From positions 1 through 64,000 of the forward strand of contig DELD01000011.1 of NCBI GenBank assembly GCA_002354205.1: DNA of 64,000 nt, written 5' to 3'. Positions 48,844 through 58,578 of the stretch are shown piece by piece. A program made the translations under genes and the position numbers. The stretch is from Micavibrio sp. UBA2705. GTDB lineage: Bacteria; Pseudomonadota; Alphaproteobacteria; Micavibrionales; Micavibrionaceae. The notes under the pieces were generated by a model. The model searched no databases and was not told the origin of the DNA. It saw only the letters and a program-made list of their open reading frames with translations. How positions within the stretch are numbered: the stretch's first letter is position 1; every line of letters starts with the position of its first letter.

Positions 48844-49446
48844 ATGGATAAATTCACCACATTAAGCGCCATTGCCGCGCCGCTCGACCTCATGAATATC
48901 GACACTGATATGATTATCCCTAAGCAGTTTTTAAAAACTATCAAGCGCACGGGCCTTGGCATTCACGCCTTTGATGAGCTGCGTTACAACGAAGACGGCA
49001 GCGAAAAGCCAGACTTTATCTTAAACCAAGAACCATACAACGCGGCGCAAATCCTTATTACAAAAGATAATTTTGGCTGTGGATCATCACGCGAACATGC
49101 GCCGTGGGCACTCCTTGATTTTGGCCTGCGCTGCATTATTGCGCCTAGCTACGCTGATATTTTCTACAATAACTGCTTCAAAAACGGCATCTTACCTATT
49201 CAAACATCTGCAGAAAACGTCGAACAGTTGATGGATGCAGTTAAAATGAATAAATCAGCGCAGGTAAACGTTGATTTAGAAAACCAGACCGTCAAAGCAG
49301 GCAATATTAGTTTTGAATTTGAAATTGATAGCTTTCGCAAACACTGCCTTCTTAATGGCCTTGATGATATTGGCCTGACGCTTGAAAAAAGCAAAGAGCT
49401 TACCGCCTTTGAAGAAAATTACAAAGCCGCGCATCCTTGGGTATAA
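48844..49446 (+). CDS. leuD: 3-isopropylmalate dehydratase small subunit
   Basis: 200 residues. [17 protein letters not shown] near residue 15 and [15 protein letters not shown] near 76 are the small-subunit signatures. With LeuC it isomerises isopropylmalate in leucine synthesis; leuC is not in this window. It starts 3 bp after smpB and is followed after 42 bp by leuB. Confidence 0.95.
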   Translation: MDKFTTLSAIAAPLDLMNIDTDMIIPKQFLKTIKRTGLGIHAFDELRYNEDGSEKPDFILNQEPYNAAQILITKDNFGCGSSREHAPWALLDFGLRCIIAPSYADIFYNNCFKNGILPIQTSAENVEQLMDAVKMNKSAQVNVDLENQTVKAGNISFEFEIDSFRKHCLLNGLDDIGLTLEKSKELTAFEENYKAAHPWV

Positions 49447-49488
49447 GCCATCACCCTAACACAAAATAGAATGATAAGGGCATAGACC

Positions 49489-50625
49489 ATGACACAGAAC
49501 GAAAATTATAACCTCCTCCTGCTCGCTGGTGACGGCATTGGCCCAGAAGCAATGAAGGAAGTTAAAAAAATCATCGCATGGCTCAATGACAATACATCCG
49601 CGACATATAGCTATGATGAGGATTATATTGGCGGCTGTGCTTATGATGCCTATGGCACGCCCCTTGCCGATGAAACAATTACCAAAGCAAAACAATCTGA
49701 CGCGGTTATCTTGGGCGCTGTTGGCGGGCCTAAATGGGACGGTAAAACAGATTATGACCTGCGCCCCGAAGCAGGCCTTTTAAAAATTCGCAAAGAACTT
49801 GGTTTATTCGCGAATTTACGCCCTGCAATCGTTTTTGACGCATTGGTGGATGCCTCATCCCTTAAACCTGAATTGGTCAAAGGGCTAGATATCCTTATTG
49901 TGCGCGAACTTACTGGCGGCGTTTATTTTGGCGAACCGCGCGGCATTGAAACATTAGAAAATGGTGAGCGCCGAGGATTCAACACCCAAGTTTACACAAC
50001 TTCAGAAATACGACGCATTGCCGAAGTCGCTTTCGACATGGCAAAGAAACGCGGCAGTTTTGTGACATCATGCGAAAAAGCCAACGTCATGGAATCCGGC
50101 GTATTATGGCGCGAAGAAGTCACCAAGCTACACAAAGAATCCCATAGCGACATACGCCTAGAACATATGTATGCCGATAATTGCGCGATGCAGCTTTGCC
50201 GCGCACCGAAACAGTTTGACGTTATTGTTACAGATAATTTATTCGGGGATATCCTATCAGATGAAGCGGCAATGCTGACAGGCTCGCTTGGTATGCTCCC
50301 CTCCGCCTCACTCGGCGCAACAGACACGCAAGGCAGCCGCCATGCACTATATGAGCCCGTACACGGCTCGGCACCTGACATTGCGGGTCAGAACAAGGCG
50401 AACCCCCTCGCCACTATTCTCAGCTTCGCTATGGCGCTACGTTATTCACTGCATCAGGGTGATTATGCTGATTTACTTGAACAAGCAGTGCAAAATGTAC
50501 TCAACGCAGGCATACGCACCGCTGACATTGCCGAAGCACAGCACACGGCCATAGGCACATCTGAAATGGGCGATGCCGTCATTAAACAGCTTAATATCAG
50601 CTTAGAAAACAGCAAGGTTGCTTAG
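49489..50625 (+). CDS. leuB: 3-isopropylmalate dehydrogenase
   Basis: 378 residues. Signatures are GDGIGPE near residue 15, [14 protein letters not shown] near 140, the catalytic Tyr/Lys/Asp regions ([27 protein letters not shown]) and the NAD-binding [19 protein letters not shown] near 288. It oxidises and decarboxylates isopropylmalate in leucine synthesis. Co-directional with leuD. Confidence 0.97.
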   Translation: MTQNENYNLLLLAGDGIGPEAMKEVKKIIAWLNDNTSATYSYDEDYIGGCAYDAYGTPLADETITKAKQSDAVILGAVGGPKWDGKTDYDLRPEAGLLKIRKELGLFANLRPAIVFDALVDASSLKPELVKGLDILIVRELTGGVYFGEPRGIETLENGERRGFNTQVYTTSEIRRIAEVAFDMAKKRGSFVTSCEKANVMESGVLWREEVTKLHKESHSDIRLEHMYADNCAMQLCRAPKQFDVIVTDNLFGDILSDEAAMLTGSLGMLPSASLGATDTQGSRHALYEPVHGSAPDIAGQNKANPLATILSFAMALRYSLHQGDYADLLEQAVQNVLNAGIRTADIAEAQHTAIGTSEMGDAVIKQLNISLENSKVA

Positions 50626-50688
50626 GTTTCACTTGTTGCCGCGCTAAAATTCATTTAAAATATCCCTATTCAATCAATGGGGGCATAA

Positions 50689-52107
50689 ATGAATATTTTA
50701 AAAACTTTTTTGCGCGTATTTACTTTCGTTCTTATCACTTTTTTACTCTCGCCACAGCAAAGCCATGCCGATAGCACGCAGCCCATTACGGTACTGAACA
50801 TAAAAGGCGCAATCAGCCCCGCTTATTCTGATTATTTACAGCGCGGCATGCGCCAAGCAAAAAAGAACGATAGCCAATTACTACTGATCGAACTCAATAC
50901 GCCAGGCGGCGTATTAACAACAACCCGCGAAATGGCGCAAGATATCATGGCATCAGAAATCCCTGTCGCCGTGTTCGTCACCCCCTCAGGCGCCCACGCG
51001 GCGAGCGCGGGGACATTCCTCCTCTATGCAGCACATATCGCCGCGATGAGCCCTGCCACAAACACAGGTGCAGCCACCCCTGTTTCAATGATGCCTGATA
51101 ATACAAAACAGAAAAAAGACACAAAAGACGATAAGCAAGGAACCAGCGATAAAACAAAGGATAAAAGTGCAAAGCGCAATGACGGCGACAACAATGAACG
51201 CCTTGCCCAAAAATCACTTGAAGACACGGCCGCCTTTATTCGCTCCCTTGCAAAATTTCATGGCCGCAATGCGGACTGGGCAGAAAAATCCGTCACCCAA
51301 GCCGCTAGCCTTACGGCTGAAGAAGCGCTTAAGCAGGGCGTGATTAATTATATAGCGGCGGATCACCATGCCCTTATCACCCAAATTAACGGCAAGACAA
51401 TCCGTTTGAACGAAAATCAAAGCGTCACCTTAGACCTGACGCAAGCGCCCGTGATTAGCTACGCCCCCAATTGGCGCACAAAAATACTTGCCCTGTTAAC
51501 CGACCCTAACATTGCGTATTTCTTACTTATCATCGGCATAAACGGCTTAATTTTAGAGTTTTATAACCCCGGCACAATGGTTGCGGGGGTTATTGGCGCT
51601 GTCTGCCTATTGCTCGCTTTAATGTCCATGCATGTCTTGCCGATAAATGCGACAGGCCTAACCATGGTGGTGCTGGGGTTAATATTCCTTGCCTCCGAAG
51701 CCTTCATTCCTTCCTTTGGCATATTGGGCATTGGTGGGCTCGTTGCCTTTATTATTGGCTCGCTCTTGCTCTTTGACACCGAAGCCATGGCTGGCATCGG
51801 CCTCGATATGAGCAGCATTGTCATCGCATCAGGATTTTCTGGTTTATTGATTGGCACAGGCATTTATATTTTGTTTAAGCTTCGTAAACTTCACAACACC
51901 ACAGGCATGGAAGCAATGATGCATTCCCATGCCACCGTTACCGAATGGGACGGCAAAAGCGGCAAAGTCGAGCTTTATGGTGAGCGCTGGAATGCACGAT
52001 CAGAAAACATTCTTGATGTAAATATTGGCGATAAAATAACCATTACAGGCAAAGAAAACTTAACCTTGATTGTCAGCACATTTTCTCCAGCTGAAAACGA
52101 CGCTTAA
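50689..52107 (+). CDS. nfeD: NfeD-family membrane-bound serine protease
   Basis: 472 residues. It has a signal peptide (about 5-26), then a ClpP-class S49-like protease domain. The TPGG segment (near 74) and nucleophile Ser106 in AASAGT are visible. A Lys/Asp-rich low-complexity insert lies at about 138-168. Four membrane helices follow (about 260-400), then the C-terminal NfeD OB-fold (about 405-470). It is the usual partner of the slipin gene 55 bp downstream. GGGGGC stands before the ATG. Confidence 0.9.
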   Translation: MNILKTFLRVFTFVLITFLLSPQQSHADSTQPITVLNIKGAISPAYSDYLQRGMRQAKKNDSQLLLIELNTPGGVLTTTREMAQDIMASEIPVAVFVTPSGAHAASAGTFLLYAAHIAAMSPATNTGAATPVSMMPDNTKQKKDTKDDKQGTSDKTKDKSAKRNDGDNNERLAQKSLEDTAAFIRSLAKFHGRNADWAEKSVTQAASLTAEEALKQGVINYIAADHHALITQINGKTIRLNENQSVTLDLTQAPVISYAPNWRTKILALLTDPNIAYFLLIIGINGLILEFYNPGTMVAGVIGAVCLLLALMSMHVLPINATGLTMVVLGLIFLASEAFIPSFGILGIGGLVAFIIGSLLLFDTEAMAGIGLDMSSIVIASGFSGLLIGTGIYILFKLRKLHNTTGMEAMMHSHATVTEWDGKSGKVELYGERWNARSENILDVNIGDKITITGKENLTLIVSTFSPAENDA

Positions 52108-52162
52108 CCCATAATCACAAACATATTTAAAACCTTAACCGCTTTAAAAAGGAGCATCACAC

Positions 52163-52945
52163 ATGCCAGTTATAGCAATTATATTGGTCTTCATCGCTTT
52201 GATATTGATCGCATCGATCCGTATTTTGAAAGAATATGACCGCGGCGTAATTTACACACTTGGTAAGTATACAGGCACGCGCGGCGCGGGTCTGCAAATC
52301 GTTATCCCAATACTGCAAGAACTTGTACGCGTTGACGTACGTATACGTACAGAAGATATTCCTTCGCAAGACGTGATCTCAAAAGACAACGTGTCTGTGC
52401 GCGTTAACGCCGTTGTTTATTATCGCGTTGTTAGCCCCGACCACGCCATCAACCGCGTTGAACATTTTGACCGCGCAACAAGCGAACTGGCACAGACAAC
52501 TTTACGTTCCGTTCTTGGTATGCATGAACTTGATGACATGCTCGCGCATCGCGAAAGGCTCAACGCTGATATTCAAACTATTTTGGACAAGCAAACTGAT
52601 GGCTGGGGCATTAAAGTTACTGATGTACAAATTAAGCATATCGACCTTGACCAAACAATGGTCCGCGCCATGGCAAAACAAGCCGAAGCCGAGCGTGAGA
52701 GACGCGCCAAGATCATCAATTCGGAAGGCGAGCTACAAGCCGCACAAAAACTTGATGAAGCCTCCCTCATCCTTTCTAAACGTCCTGAGACTATGCAGCT
52801 ACGTTACCTAGGCACGCTCGCAGAGTTCTCATCCTCAAACGCCAGCACAATCGTCCTGCCCATGCCCATGAACCTCCTCGGCATGGTTGAGAAGCTAACA
52901 GGCGCCGGCACTGCTACACCAAAGACAAAGAAAACAGCGTCGTAA
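52163..52945 (+). CDS. Slipin (stomatin/prohibitin SPFH family)
   Basis: 260 residues. One N-terminal membrane helix (about 4-22) leads into the SPFH domain with EYDRGVIYTLGKYTG and the slipin-type DVRIRTEDIPSQDVISKDNVSV, then a coiled coil (KQAEAERERRAKIINSEGE). Prokaryotic stomatins are processed by or associate with NfeD proteases. It is the last gene before a strong terminator at 52971. Confidence 0.92.
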   Translation: MPVIAIILVFIALILIASIRILKEYDRGVIYTLGKYTGTRGAGLQIVIPILQELVRVDVRIRTEDIPSQDVISKDNVSVRVNAVVYYRVVSPDHAINRVEHFDRATSELAQTTLRSVLGMHELDDMLAHRERLNADIQTILDKQTDGWGIKVTDVQIKHIDLDQTMVRAMAKQAEAERERRAKIINSEGELQAAQKLDEASLILSKRPETMQLRYLGTLAEFSSSNASTIVLPMPMNLLGMVEKLTGAGTATPKTKKTAS

Positions 52946-52970
52946 GCAATACCCTGCTAATAATAAACAC

Positions 52971-53004
52971 AAGGCCCTGTCATTACATCGACAGGGCCTT
53001 TTTT
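52971..53004 (+). terminator. Rho-independent terminator after the slipin gene
   Basis: AAGGCCCTGTC (52971-52981) pairs with GACAGGGCCTT (52990-53000) around an 8-base loop, followed by a T tract to 53004. It lies 25 bp after the slipin stop. Confidence 0.92.
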
Positions 53005-53024
53005 CTTATGTTTCAATACAACGC

Positions 53025-53071
<47 letters not shown>

Positions 53072-53106
53072 GGTACATTAAGGAGGAGCGCAACATACAC
53101 AGCAAC

Positions 53107-53137
53107 AAAAAAAAGCCCCACCAAAACGGCAGGGCTT
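53107..53137 (-). terminator. Rho-independent terminator of the pilin gene
   Basis: On the minus strand, AAGCCCTGCC and GGTGGGGCTT form a 10-pair stem (two G-T pairs) with loop GTTTT, followed by a run of eight T (complement of 53107-53114). It lies 28 bp past the pilin stop. Confidence 0.85.
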
Positions 53138-53164
53138 CTTCTAAAAAAATATATAAACTACAAA

Positions 53165-53935
53165 TTAGTTTTGGATACGAACGAGCGCAAGACAGCTCAC
53201 TGTTCCAGTTGAAGTATCGTAAAGATTAGACGCTGCGGATGAACCATTATCACCCATACACGCAGTAGCGGTCTCTTCAGCAGCATAGACAGATCCAGTA
53301 AGCGGGTTACCATCGTCAATTTTACGATCAATACGCTGCATTGTTAACGCACTAGAAACAGGATCTTCGTCATCATCTGCAGTGTTCTGGTGTTGCAAAT
53401 AAAGCCCTGCACGGAAATCTGTGATACCAGATCCACTTGCTCCAGGGACGTCAGCTTGCGTAGAAATAGTAGAAGCCACCCAGCCACCACCAACTGGTGC
53501 TGCAGGATAGTTACCACCGAATGCATTCACAGAAGCATCAGGAGTTACGCCAGAAATTAAATCTGCAGCTGCTAGCTGAACAAAGAATGCTGCTGATTCT
53601 GTATCTCGGCTACCATTTATAAAAGGAATAGCCGCATCTGTCGCAATAACGCGTCCATTAGATACTACCGCGGCCGGTACGCATGGCGCAGCAGTACAAC
53701 CGGGCAAACGGGTACCTGGACTAGCGACATCACCAGGCAAACCTGCATAGATATCTTGGAAAGTTGATGTCGCGGCATCAATGCCCTTAACTTGTGAAAT
53801 TGTCGAAGTTACCTTCGCACTTTTAATAAGTTCTTGCCCTTTAAGAACGCCGCCAATAAGTAGGCCGATGATAATCATCACAACAGCGAGTTCGACGAGG
53901 GTAAAGCCCTTTTCTGAACGAATATCAGTTTTCAT
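53165..53935 (-). CDS. Type IV pilin / pseudopilin-like protein
   Basis: 256 residues. The prepilin leader is MKTDIRSEKG, with cleavage expected before Phe11, followed by FTLVELAVVMIIIGLLIGGVLKG, a standard class III signal with Glu at +5. The rest is Ala/Gly/Ser/Thr-rich with several cysteines (residues near 79, 84, 234 and 248) that could form disulfides, as in pilins. It has its own strong ribosome site (TTAGGAG) and terminator, and no other pilus genes are nearby, so it is a lone gene here. Major pilin or minor pseudopilin cannot be told apart. Confidence 0.85.
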   Translation of the reverse strand: MKTDIRSEKGFTLVELAVVMIIIGLLIGGVLKGQELIKSAKVTSTISQVKGIDAATSTFQDIYAGLPGDVASPGTRLPGCTAAPCVPAAVVSNGRVIATDAAIPFINGSRDTESAAFFVQLAAADLISGVTPDASVNAFGGNYPAAPVGGGWVASTISTQADVPGASGSGITDFRAGLYLQHQNTADDDEDPVSSALTMQRIDRKIDDGNPLTGSVYAAEETATACMGDNGSSAASNLYDTSTGTVSCLALVRIQN

Positions 53936-54010
53936 TAATTAGTCTCCTAATAGATTGAGTTTAAAGTAGAATTATTATTTAGAGTTGATTCCTCACGACA
54001 GTAAGTATAC

Positions 54011-54020
54011 ACGAATTCGT
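54011..54020. promoter_or_regulatory. Short palindrome upstream of the pilin gene
   Basis: ACGAATTCGT is a perfect 10-bp palindrome about 75 bp upstream of the pilin start. The 192-bp gap in which it sits holds no other clear signal. It may be an operator; this is weak. Confidence 0.2.
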
Positions 54021-54127
54021 ACACCAAACCAGTCACCACGTCTAAGTTTTTCTCAAAATGATTAATTTTTGATGAAGCTTAGTTTATAACTGCTCACTTT
54101 ATAAAATTGAGCCCTCAAATATAAAAA

Positions 54128-56062
54128 TCAAGGCGCATTTCCGCGTAAAAATGGGAAGTTTTCAGTGTAATAACGATAAGAATACGAATCATATGCCCGC
54201 AGGTAAGATAAATACCCTTTAAGAGCATCGCTCTTCTTCGTCGCATATGTGCCATTATTATTGCGCACCACCAAAGTATTTTGTTTTGTCGCGCTGCCAG
54301 AAACTTTAAATAACATATAATCCATCCGCGGAAGGATATTCAGCGCTTCATAGCTCAGCTGATATGCTTGGGCATAATCATCAAGCCATTGTGTAAAATA
54401 AGGTGTGCAGTCATCGCCCTTACTCACAAGGATATAAAGAAGCTCACTATCGTCAATTTGCGCTAAAAAATACGCATCATCAAAAACCATAATTTCAACA
54501 TGACGCTTACTTTTTTCTTTATGCTTACGCATCACACAGGCAAAGGCAGGGTTATTAGAGCGCGTATTCCTATCATAATAAGGTATATAAGGGTTTTCAT
54601 GCACCCCAATCATAATTCTTTGATACAAATTGATCCGCGTTTGAGCCTGACGCGGCGCAAAGAAACTAAGTGCACTTGCAGGAACAACGCTATCTGTAAT
54701 AATTGTGCGTTGCCCTTCACCTGTCTGGCGCATAACAATCGCCGCTAATTCCAAATCGGCAGCATCAAATTTAGCGGCCTCTTCACCACGTATCACAGCG
54801 GAAATTCTGTTGATGATCTGGTTATCGTCAACATAAAATTTATTTTGTGTAGATGAGAAGTATTGCGTCAGCAACAAAGCCAGCACCATAAGAACGCTTA
54901 ACGCTTTATACGCAAAAGCTTTACTCCTCCTCTTTTCTTGCGCAGCTTCTCGCCATAGCAAACGCTGCACAGCGACAATAAAATGTGCAATCACAATGCT
55001 GAACATGACAAATAAAATAACAAGCTGTACATTACGCATATGCCATTGCGCTGCCCACGCAGCATAAGGCAGGTAAGCACATATAACTGAGAACAGAACG
55101 ATATGGGAGCGCCTATATTGCCCTTTAAGCATCTGCCATAGTGCAAAAATAGCCGCAAAATAAAACATAAAGAACACAGGATAGAACTGATGCACATTCA
55201 TAGAAAACGGCGCAGCAAAGAAATAACCGCGCCAGCCATCTAAAACAAATAACGCCGCACTGATAACGCTATTGTCATTATACGCCCCCGCAGCATAAGC
55301 AAGCGCGCTTTGAAATGACCGTCGTTCATTTTCCGAATCCTGCCCCAAAGCATCTCCCAAATGCCCAACAACAATACTTCCCAGATAAAGCACAGCGATA
55401 AACACAGCATAGAAAACGACGGTGCGTTTAATTTTTGCATCCAAACGCAAAGCAAATACAAGTAGCAACGGAATAAGCGCAAAATTAAACCCTGTACTTT
55501 CTTTAACCCAAACCGCCAGTCCTGCAAAAATCGCCGACAACGCGATGACACCATAAGCTTTTATATTATCAAACGGCGCATCGGCAGCTTTTAAAAACAG
55601 CAGCAGGCTCGCCAAACAAAAAGCAGGCCAAACACCGTCCAAGCCAAACTCTGGCAAGGAAGCTAATATAGTGGGGCATAGAATCAACAGCCCACATGCA
55701 AGAACTGCCGTAAAACGATCAAACAACTTATAAGCAAGCACATAACACAGCGTTGCAGTTAGGGCTGAAAAAATCGTCTGCACAATAATGACAAAAAACA
55801 TTTCATTGTTACAAACCTGTCCAAGCCATAGCGCGCCTGCCAGTAACAATTTGTAGCCAAAACGGTGGTTAGACACATCACCCTGAATATCAATCATCCC
55901 GTTACCGACAATAAAATTCTTAGCCACAGCTAAATAGCTCGCCAAATCATGACTAACATGAAAACTCACTGGATAGAACATGAATAGGCTCAAGCAAAAA
56001 ATAGCCGCAATTATGACACGATTTTGCATCGCAAGACTTAAACGAGAAAAAGCAGAAAGCAT
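54128..56062 (-). CDS. Multi-spanning membrane protein, GT-C-type glycosyltransferase-like
   Basis: 644 residues with about ten hydrophobic segments in the first 420 residues, then a soluble C-terminal part. After the first membrane helix comes SHDLASYLAVAKNFIVGNG, the acidic loop position typical of polyprenol-phosphate sugar transferases (ArnT/PMT-like). The soluble tail (about 440-640) has a few Tyr-rich stretches. It starts 2 bp after the GT2-GtrA gene, which would supply the lipid-linked sugar. Family placement is by topology and the loop, so moderately sure. Confidence 0.7.
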   Translation of the reverse strand: MLSAFSRLSLAMQNRVIIAAIFCLSLFMFYPVSFHVSHDLASYLAVAKNFIVGNGMIDIQGDVSNHRFGYKLLLAGALWLGQVCNNEMFFVIIVQTIFSALTATLCYVLAYKLFDRFTAVLACGLLILCPTILASLPEFGLDGVWPAFCLASLLLFLKAADAPFDNIKAYGVIALSAIFAGLAVWVKESTGFNFALIPLLLVFALRLDAKIKRTVVFYAVFIAVLYLGSIVVGHLGDALGQDSENERRSFQSALAYAAGAYNDNSVISAALFVLDGWRGYFFAAPFSMNVHQFYPVFFMFYFAAIFALWQMLKGQYRRSHIVLFSVICAYLPYAAWAAQWHMRNVQLVILFVMFSIVIAHFIVAVQRLLWREAAQEKRRSKAFAYKALSVLMVLALLLTQYFSSTQNKFYVDDNQIINRISAVIRGEEAAKFDAADLELAAIVMRQTGEGQRTIITDSVVPASALSFFAPRQAQTRINLYQRIMIGVHENPYIPYYDRNTRSNNPAFACVMRKHKEKSKRHVEIMVFDDAYFLAQIDDSELLYILVSKGDDCTPYFTQWLDDYAQAYQLSYEALNILPRMDYMLFKVSGSATKQNTLVVRNNNGTYATKKSDALKGYLSYLRAYDSYSYRYYTENFPFLRGNAP

Positions 56063-56064
56063 AT

Positions 56065-57180
56065 TTAGACCTTTTTAAATATTCTAACGCGCCCAAGGCG
56101 CTTAAAAACAAAATCTCGTAAAATTACAAAATTCACAAAAAACATCAACGTTTCGATTAAAGCCTTAGAGAGGATTTCAGGCCAACCAAAAATACGCAAA
56201 ACTAAACTTTGCAAAAAATAGGATACAACCCCTGATACAAAAATAACGGCTACAAGTTTTGGCACGGGGTGAAAACCCAAAGCTTTTTGCTTAAAAACAA
56301 AATCACGATTAAGGAAGTAATAGACAGGAAAAGACATGGTACGTGAAAACGCATTTGCCCAAAATAGTAGCCCGCCACTAAAATAGAAAAACAACGAGAA
56401 CATCAGCAAATCAACACCAGATGTAGCAATTGACGACAATGCTTGCTTCAAAAGCACTGCGTATATTTTCACAGAATCAACAAAAGGCCGAAAATGCGAA
56501 CCGCTATTACCATCTAAATATATAGTGCTAATCGTCTTTGTCCGCAGTTTCACATTATGCTGCTTGGCCCAAAGCAGCATCTCCATTTCAAAAGCATATC
56601 CTGATGATTTAATATCGCACATATCTTTAAAATAAACACTGGGCACAAAACGCAGCCCCGTTTGAGTGTCACCGAGCTTAATAGCTGTCAGCACATAGAA
56701 CACCATATGAGTCACCGTGTTTCCTACGCGGCTACGCAAGGGCACATCACGGTCAAAATCACGCGTACCGAGCGTTAGGCTACCATGATCACCTTGCCCC
56801 TCTTTAAGCACAGCGAATATATCATTAATACTGTGCTGACCATCCGCATCTGCAGTGAGCGCACCCTTAATATAGGGGAAAGACTTCGCCAAAACGGCAA
56901 AGCCCGTTTTTAATGCTGCGCCTTTGCCCAAGTTACTTTCATGCTGAAACAAACGCACGACATCTAACATCGAAAGCGCCGCAAATGCAGAAGAAAAGCT
57001 ATCGTCACAGCCGTCATTAACAAGAATAACCAAGCAGTTTTCTACGTGCGCCCGCGCGCAGAGGTTTTCGATAAACAGTTGAAATTTTTCGGATGGATTA
57101 TAAACTGGGATTATAATCGCGTAATCGTACAGATTTTGAGAAGAACCACAAGCTGGGTCGGTGTCATCTAAACTTGGCAT
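56065..57180 (-). CDS. Family 2 glycosyltransferase fused to a GtrA-like membrane domain
   Basis: 371 residues. The N-terminal GT2 domain (about 18-235) has IIIPVYNPSEK, LVNDGCDDS and the catalytic ADADGQH near residue 118, as in dolichol-phosphate mannose synthase-type enzymes. The C-terminal ~120 residues form a four-helix GtrA-like domain, with NRDFVFK repeated as RDFVFKRLG at the end. Such fusions make and flip polyprenyl-phosphate sugars. Its ATG abuts the upstream stop codon. Confidence 0.85.
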   Translation of the reverse strand: MPSLDDTDPACGSSQNLYDYAIIIPVYNPSEKFQLFIENLCARAHVENCLVILVNDGCDDSFSSAFAALSMLDVVRLFQHESNLGKGAALKTGFAVLAKSFPYIKGALTADADGQHSINDIFAVLKEGQGDHGSLTLGTRDFDRDVPLRSRVGNTVTHMVFYVLTAIKLGDTQTGLRFVPSVYFKDMCDIKSSGYAFEMEMLLWAKQHNVKLRTKTISTIYLDGNSGSHFRPFVDSVKIYAVLLKQALSSIATSGVDLLMFSLFFYFSGGLLFWANAFSRTMSFPVYYFLNRDFVFKQKALGFHPVPKLVAVIFVSGVVSYFLQSLVLRIFGWPEILSKALIETLMFFVNFVILRDFVFKRLGRVRIFKKV

Positions 57181-58554
57181 TTAATTATGCGCCTCTATGC
57201 CCCACATGCGCTCCCACCAATTCTCTTCGCTTTCATTCATCGGAATGGTAAAACTCTGACCGCCCTGCTCCATAAGGTCTCTTGCCTCTTTAACAGACTG
57301 CCCCGTCAGGGCGATATACGCATCAAGCTGCGCTTGGTATTGCGCGGGCAAACCAGCTTTATATATGCGCCCTATTTCACATTTGGGGGCATCTAAGAAC
57401 GGTTTATGGACTTTGTACGATGTTACAAACCTGTTTTTATCTTTGCTATGAATGAAATCAACACTGTTAATAAGCGTTTTCCCCGTGTGGCGTAAGTGAA
57501 GCCGCGTTAAATAAACATTATCAACATCATCAAGACTTACGGATGCTTTTTTATTACCTGTACGTATCGGCAAGCTATCAAGCCACCACGCCCCAAGCTC
57601 TTTTAAATTTTCAACCGAAAGCTTTTGCCCCGTGCCGCATTGTGGGCACCATTTTACATCGCCCGCATATTCCAAGAAGACGGACTGGAAATTATCATCA
57701 AGTAAGCTCTTCTTAAAAATAGCGTCATAGCTTTGCGTAAAATCATCTGCAACAAACAATGGTAAGCTTTTATCATTAACCATCTTTTTCAAAGGCAGAG
57801 ATTTCGGGCTGACCAGGCCATCACGCGTAATAAAAACGAGCGTTAAATCCTGCGCAACATCAGAAGCATTGCCACTTAGGCCTATCGGCAAAGTAAAGTT
57901 ATCACTCTCATAAGCAATTTGCACAGCAGGTAAACTACGGTAGCCTTTTTCGCCACGCGGCGTTGTGATCAGTGCGTATTCTACGCCGCGCGTTTTATAG
58001 CCATCAATCGTTGCCTGATAATTCTTATCAATAAACAGGTTCTTATCTTTTAAAATATCTGCAAGCGACTTTTCATTTAACGCATCTCTGCTGATAATCG
58101 TCACTTCGGGCTTTGCCATATCAGGCAGAACATCCCCCTTGATACCAAAGATCTTGAACTTGCTTTGCTTGTCTTGCAAAATCGACGTTTTTTCACCGTC
58201 TTTCACAGTACATATATTTACGTCTTTATAAACGGATACACGCGGCGATGTATGCGCCAATAGATTCTGCGCGGCGTTCAGTCCGCCAATTTTAACCTGC
58301 GTGTCGCTTACAAGTTTTGGCAAGGGGATTAAAATGCCAAAATGCTCACCTTCATACACATAACGCGGAAGCAAAGTTACAACAGTGCGATTTTCATCGC
58401 GGCTTATAATCATAGCGGAATCATTTAAACTTATGCTCTGCGCAGGGCCCGTTGCATAAATTACATTCAGCGCCAATGCAGGTTGATTAGCTGAAAAACT
58501 CAGCGTCAGACATACGCCCACTAACAAAATCATAACTTTTTTATACATATACAT
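57181..58554 (-). CDS. Secreted protein, DUF2330-like
   Basis: 457 residues with a signal peptide (about 6-28, MILLVGVCLTLSFSANQPALA). The next 80 residues (SISLNDSAMIISRDENRTVVTLLPRYVYEG, then FGILIPLPK) resemble the start of DUF2330 proteins. A WCPQCGTG segment near residue 300 carries a CxxC pair. The C-terminus ends WWERMWG. It is the second gene of a tight minus-strand operon with two glycosyltransferase-type proteins, suggesting an extracytoplasmic role with them. Function unknown. Confidence 0.65.
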   Translation of the reverse strand: MYMYKKVMILLVGVCLTLSFSANQPALALNVIYATGPAQSISLNDSAMIISRDENRTVVTLLPRYVYEGEHFGILIPLPKLVSDTQVKIGGLNAAQNLLAHTSPRVSVYKDVNICTVKDGEKTSILQDKQSKFKIFGIKGDVLPDMAKPEVTIISRDALNEKSLADILKDKNLFIDKNYQATIDGYKTRGVEYALITTPRGEKGYRSLPAVQIAYESDNFTLPIGLSGNASDVAQDLTLVFITRDGLVSPKSLPLKKMVNDKSLPLFVADDFTQSYDAIFKKSLLDDNFQSVFLEYAGDVKWCPQCGTGQKLSVENLKELGAWWLDSLPIRTGNKKASVSLDDVDNVYLTRLHLRHTGKTLINSVDFIHSKDKNRFVTSYKVHKPFLDAPKCEIGRIYKAGLPAQYQAQLDAYIALTGQSVKEARDLMEQGGQSFTIPMNESEENWWERMWGIEAHN

Positions 58555-58578
58555 CCCCCAGCGATTCCCTAAAAAAAA

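Noticed and set aside
54101..54120. TTGAG/CTCAA repeat after the membrane glycosyltransferase gene as a terminator
   Set aside because: The stem is five pairs with a two-base loop, too tight and weak to call.
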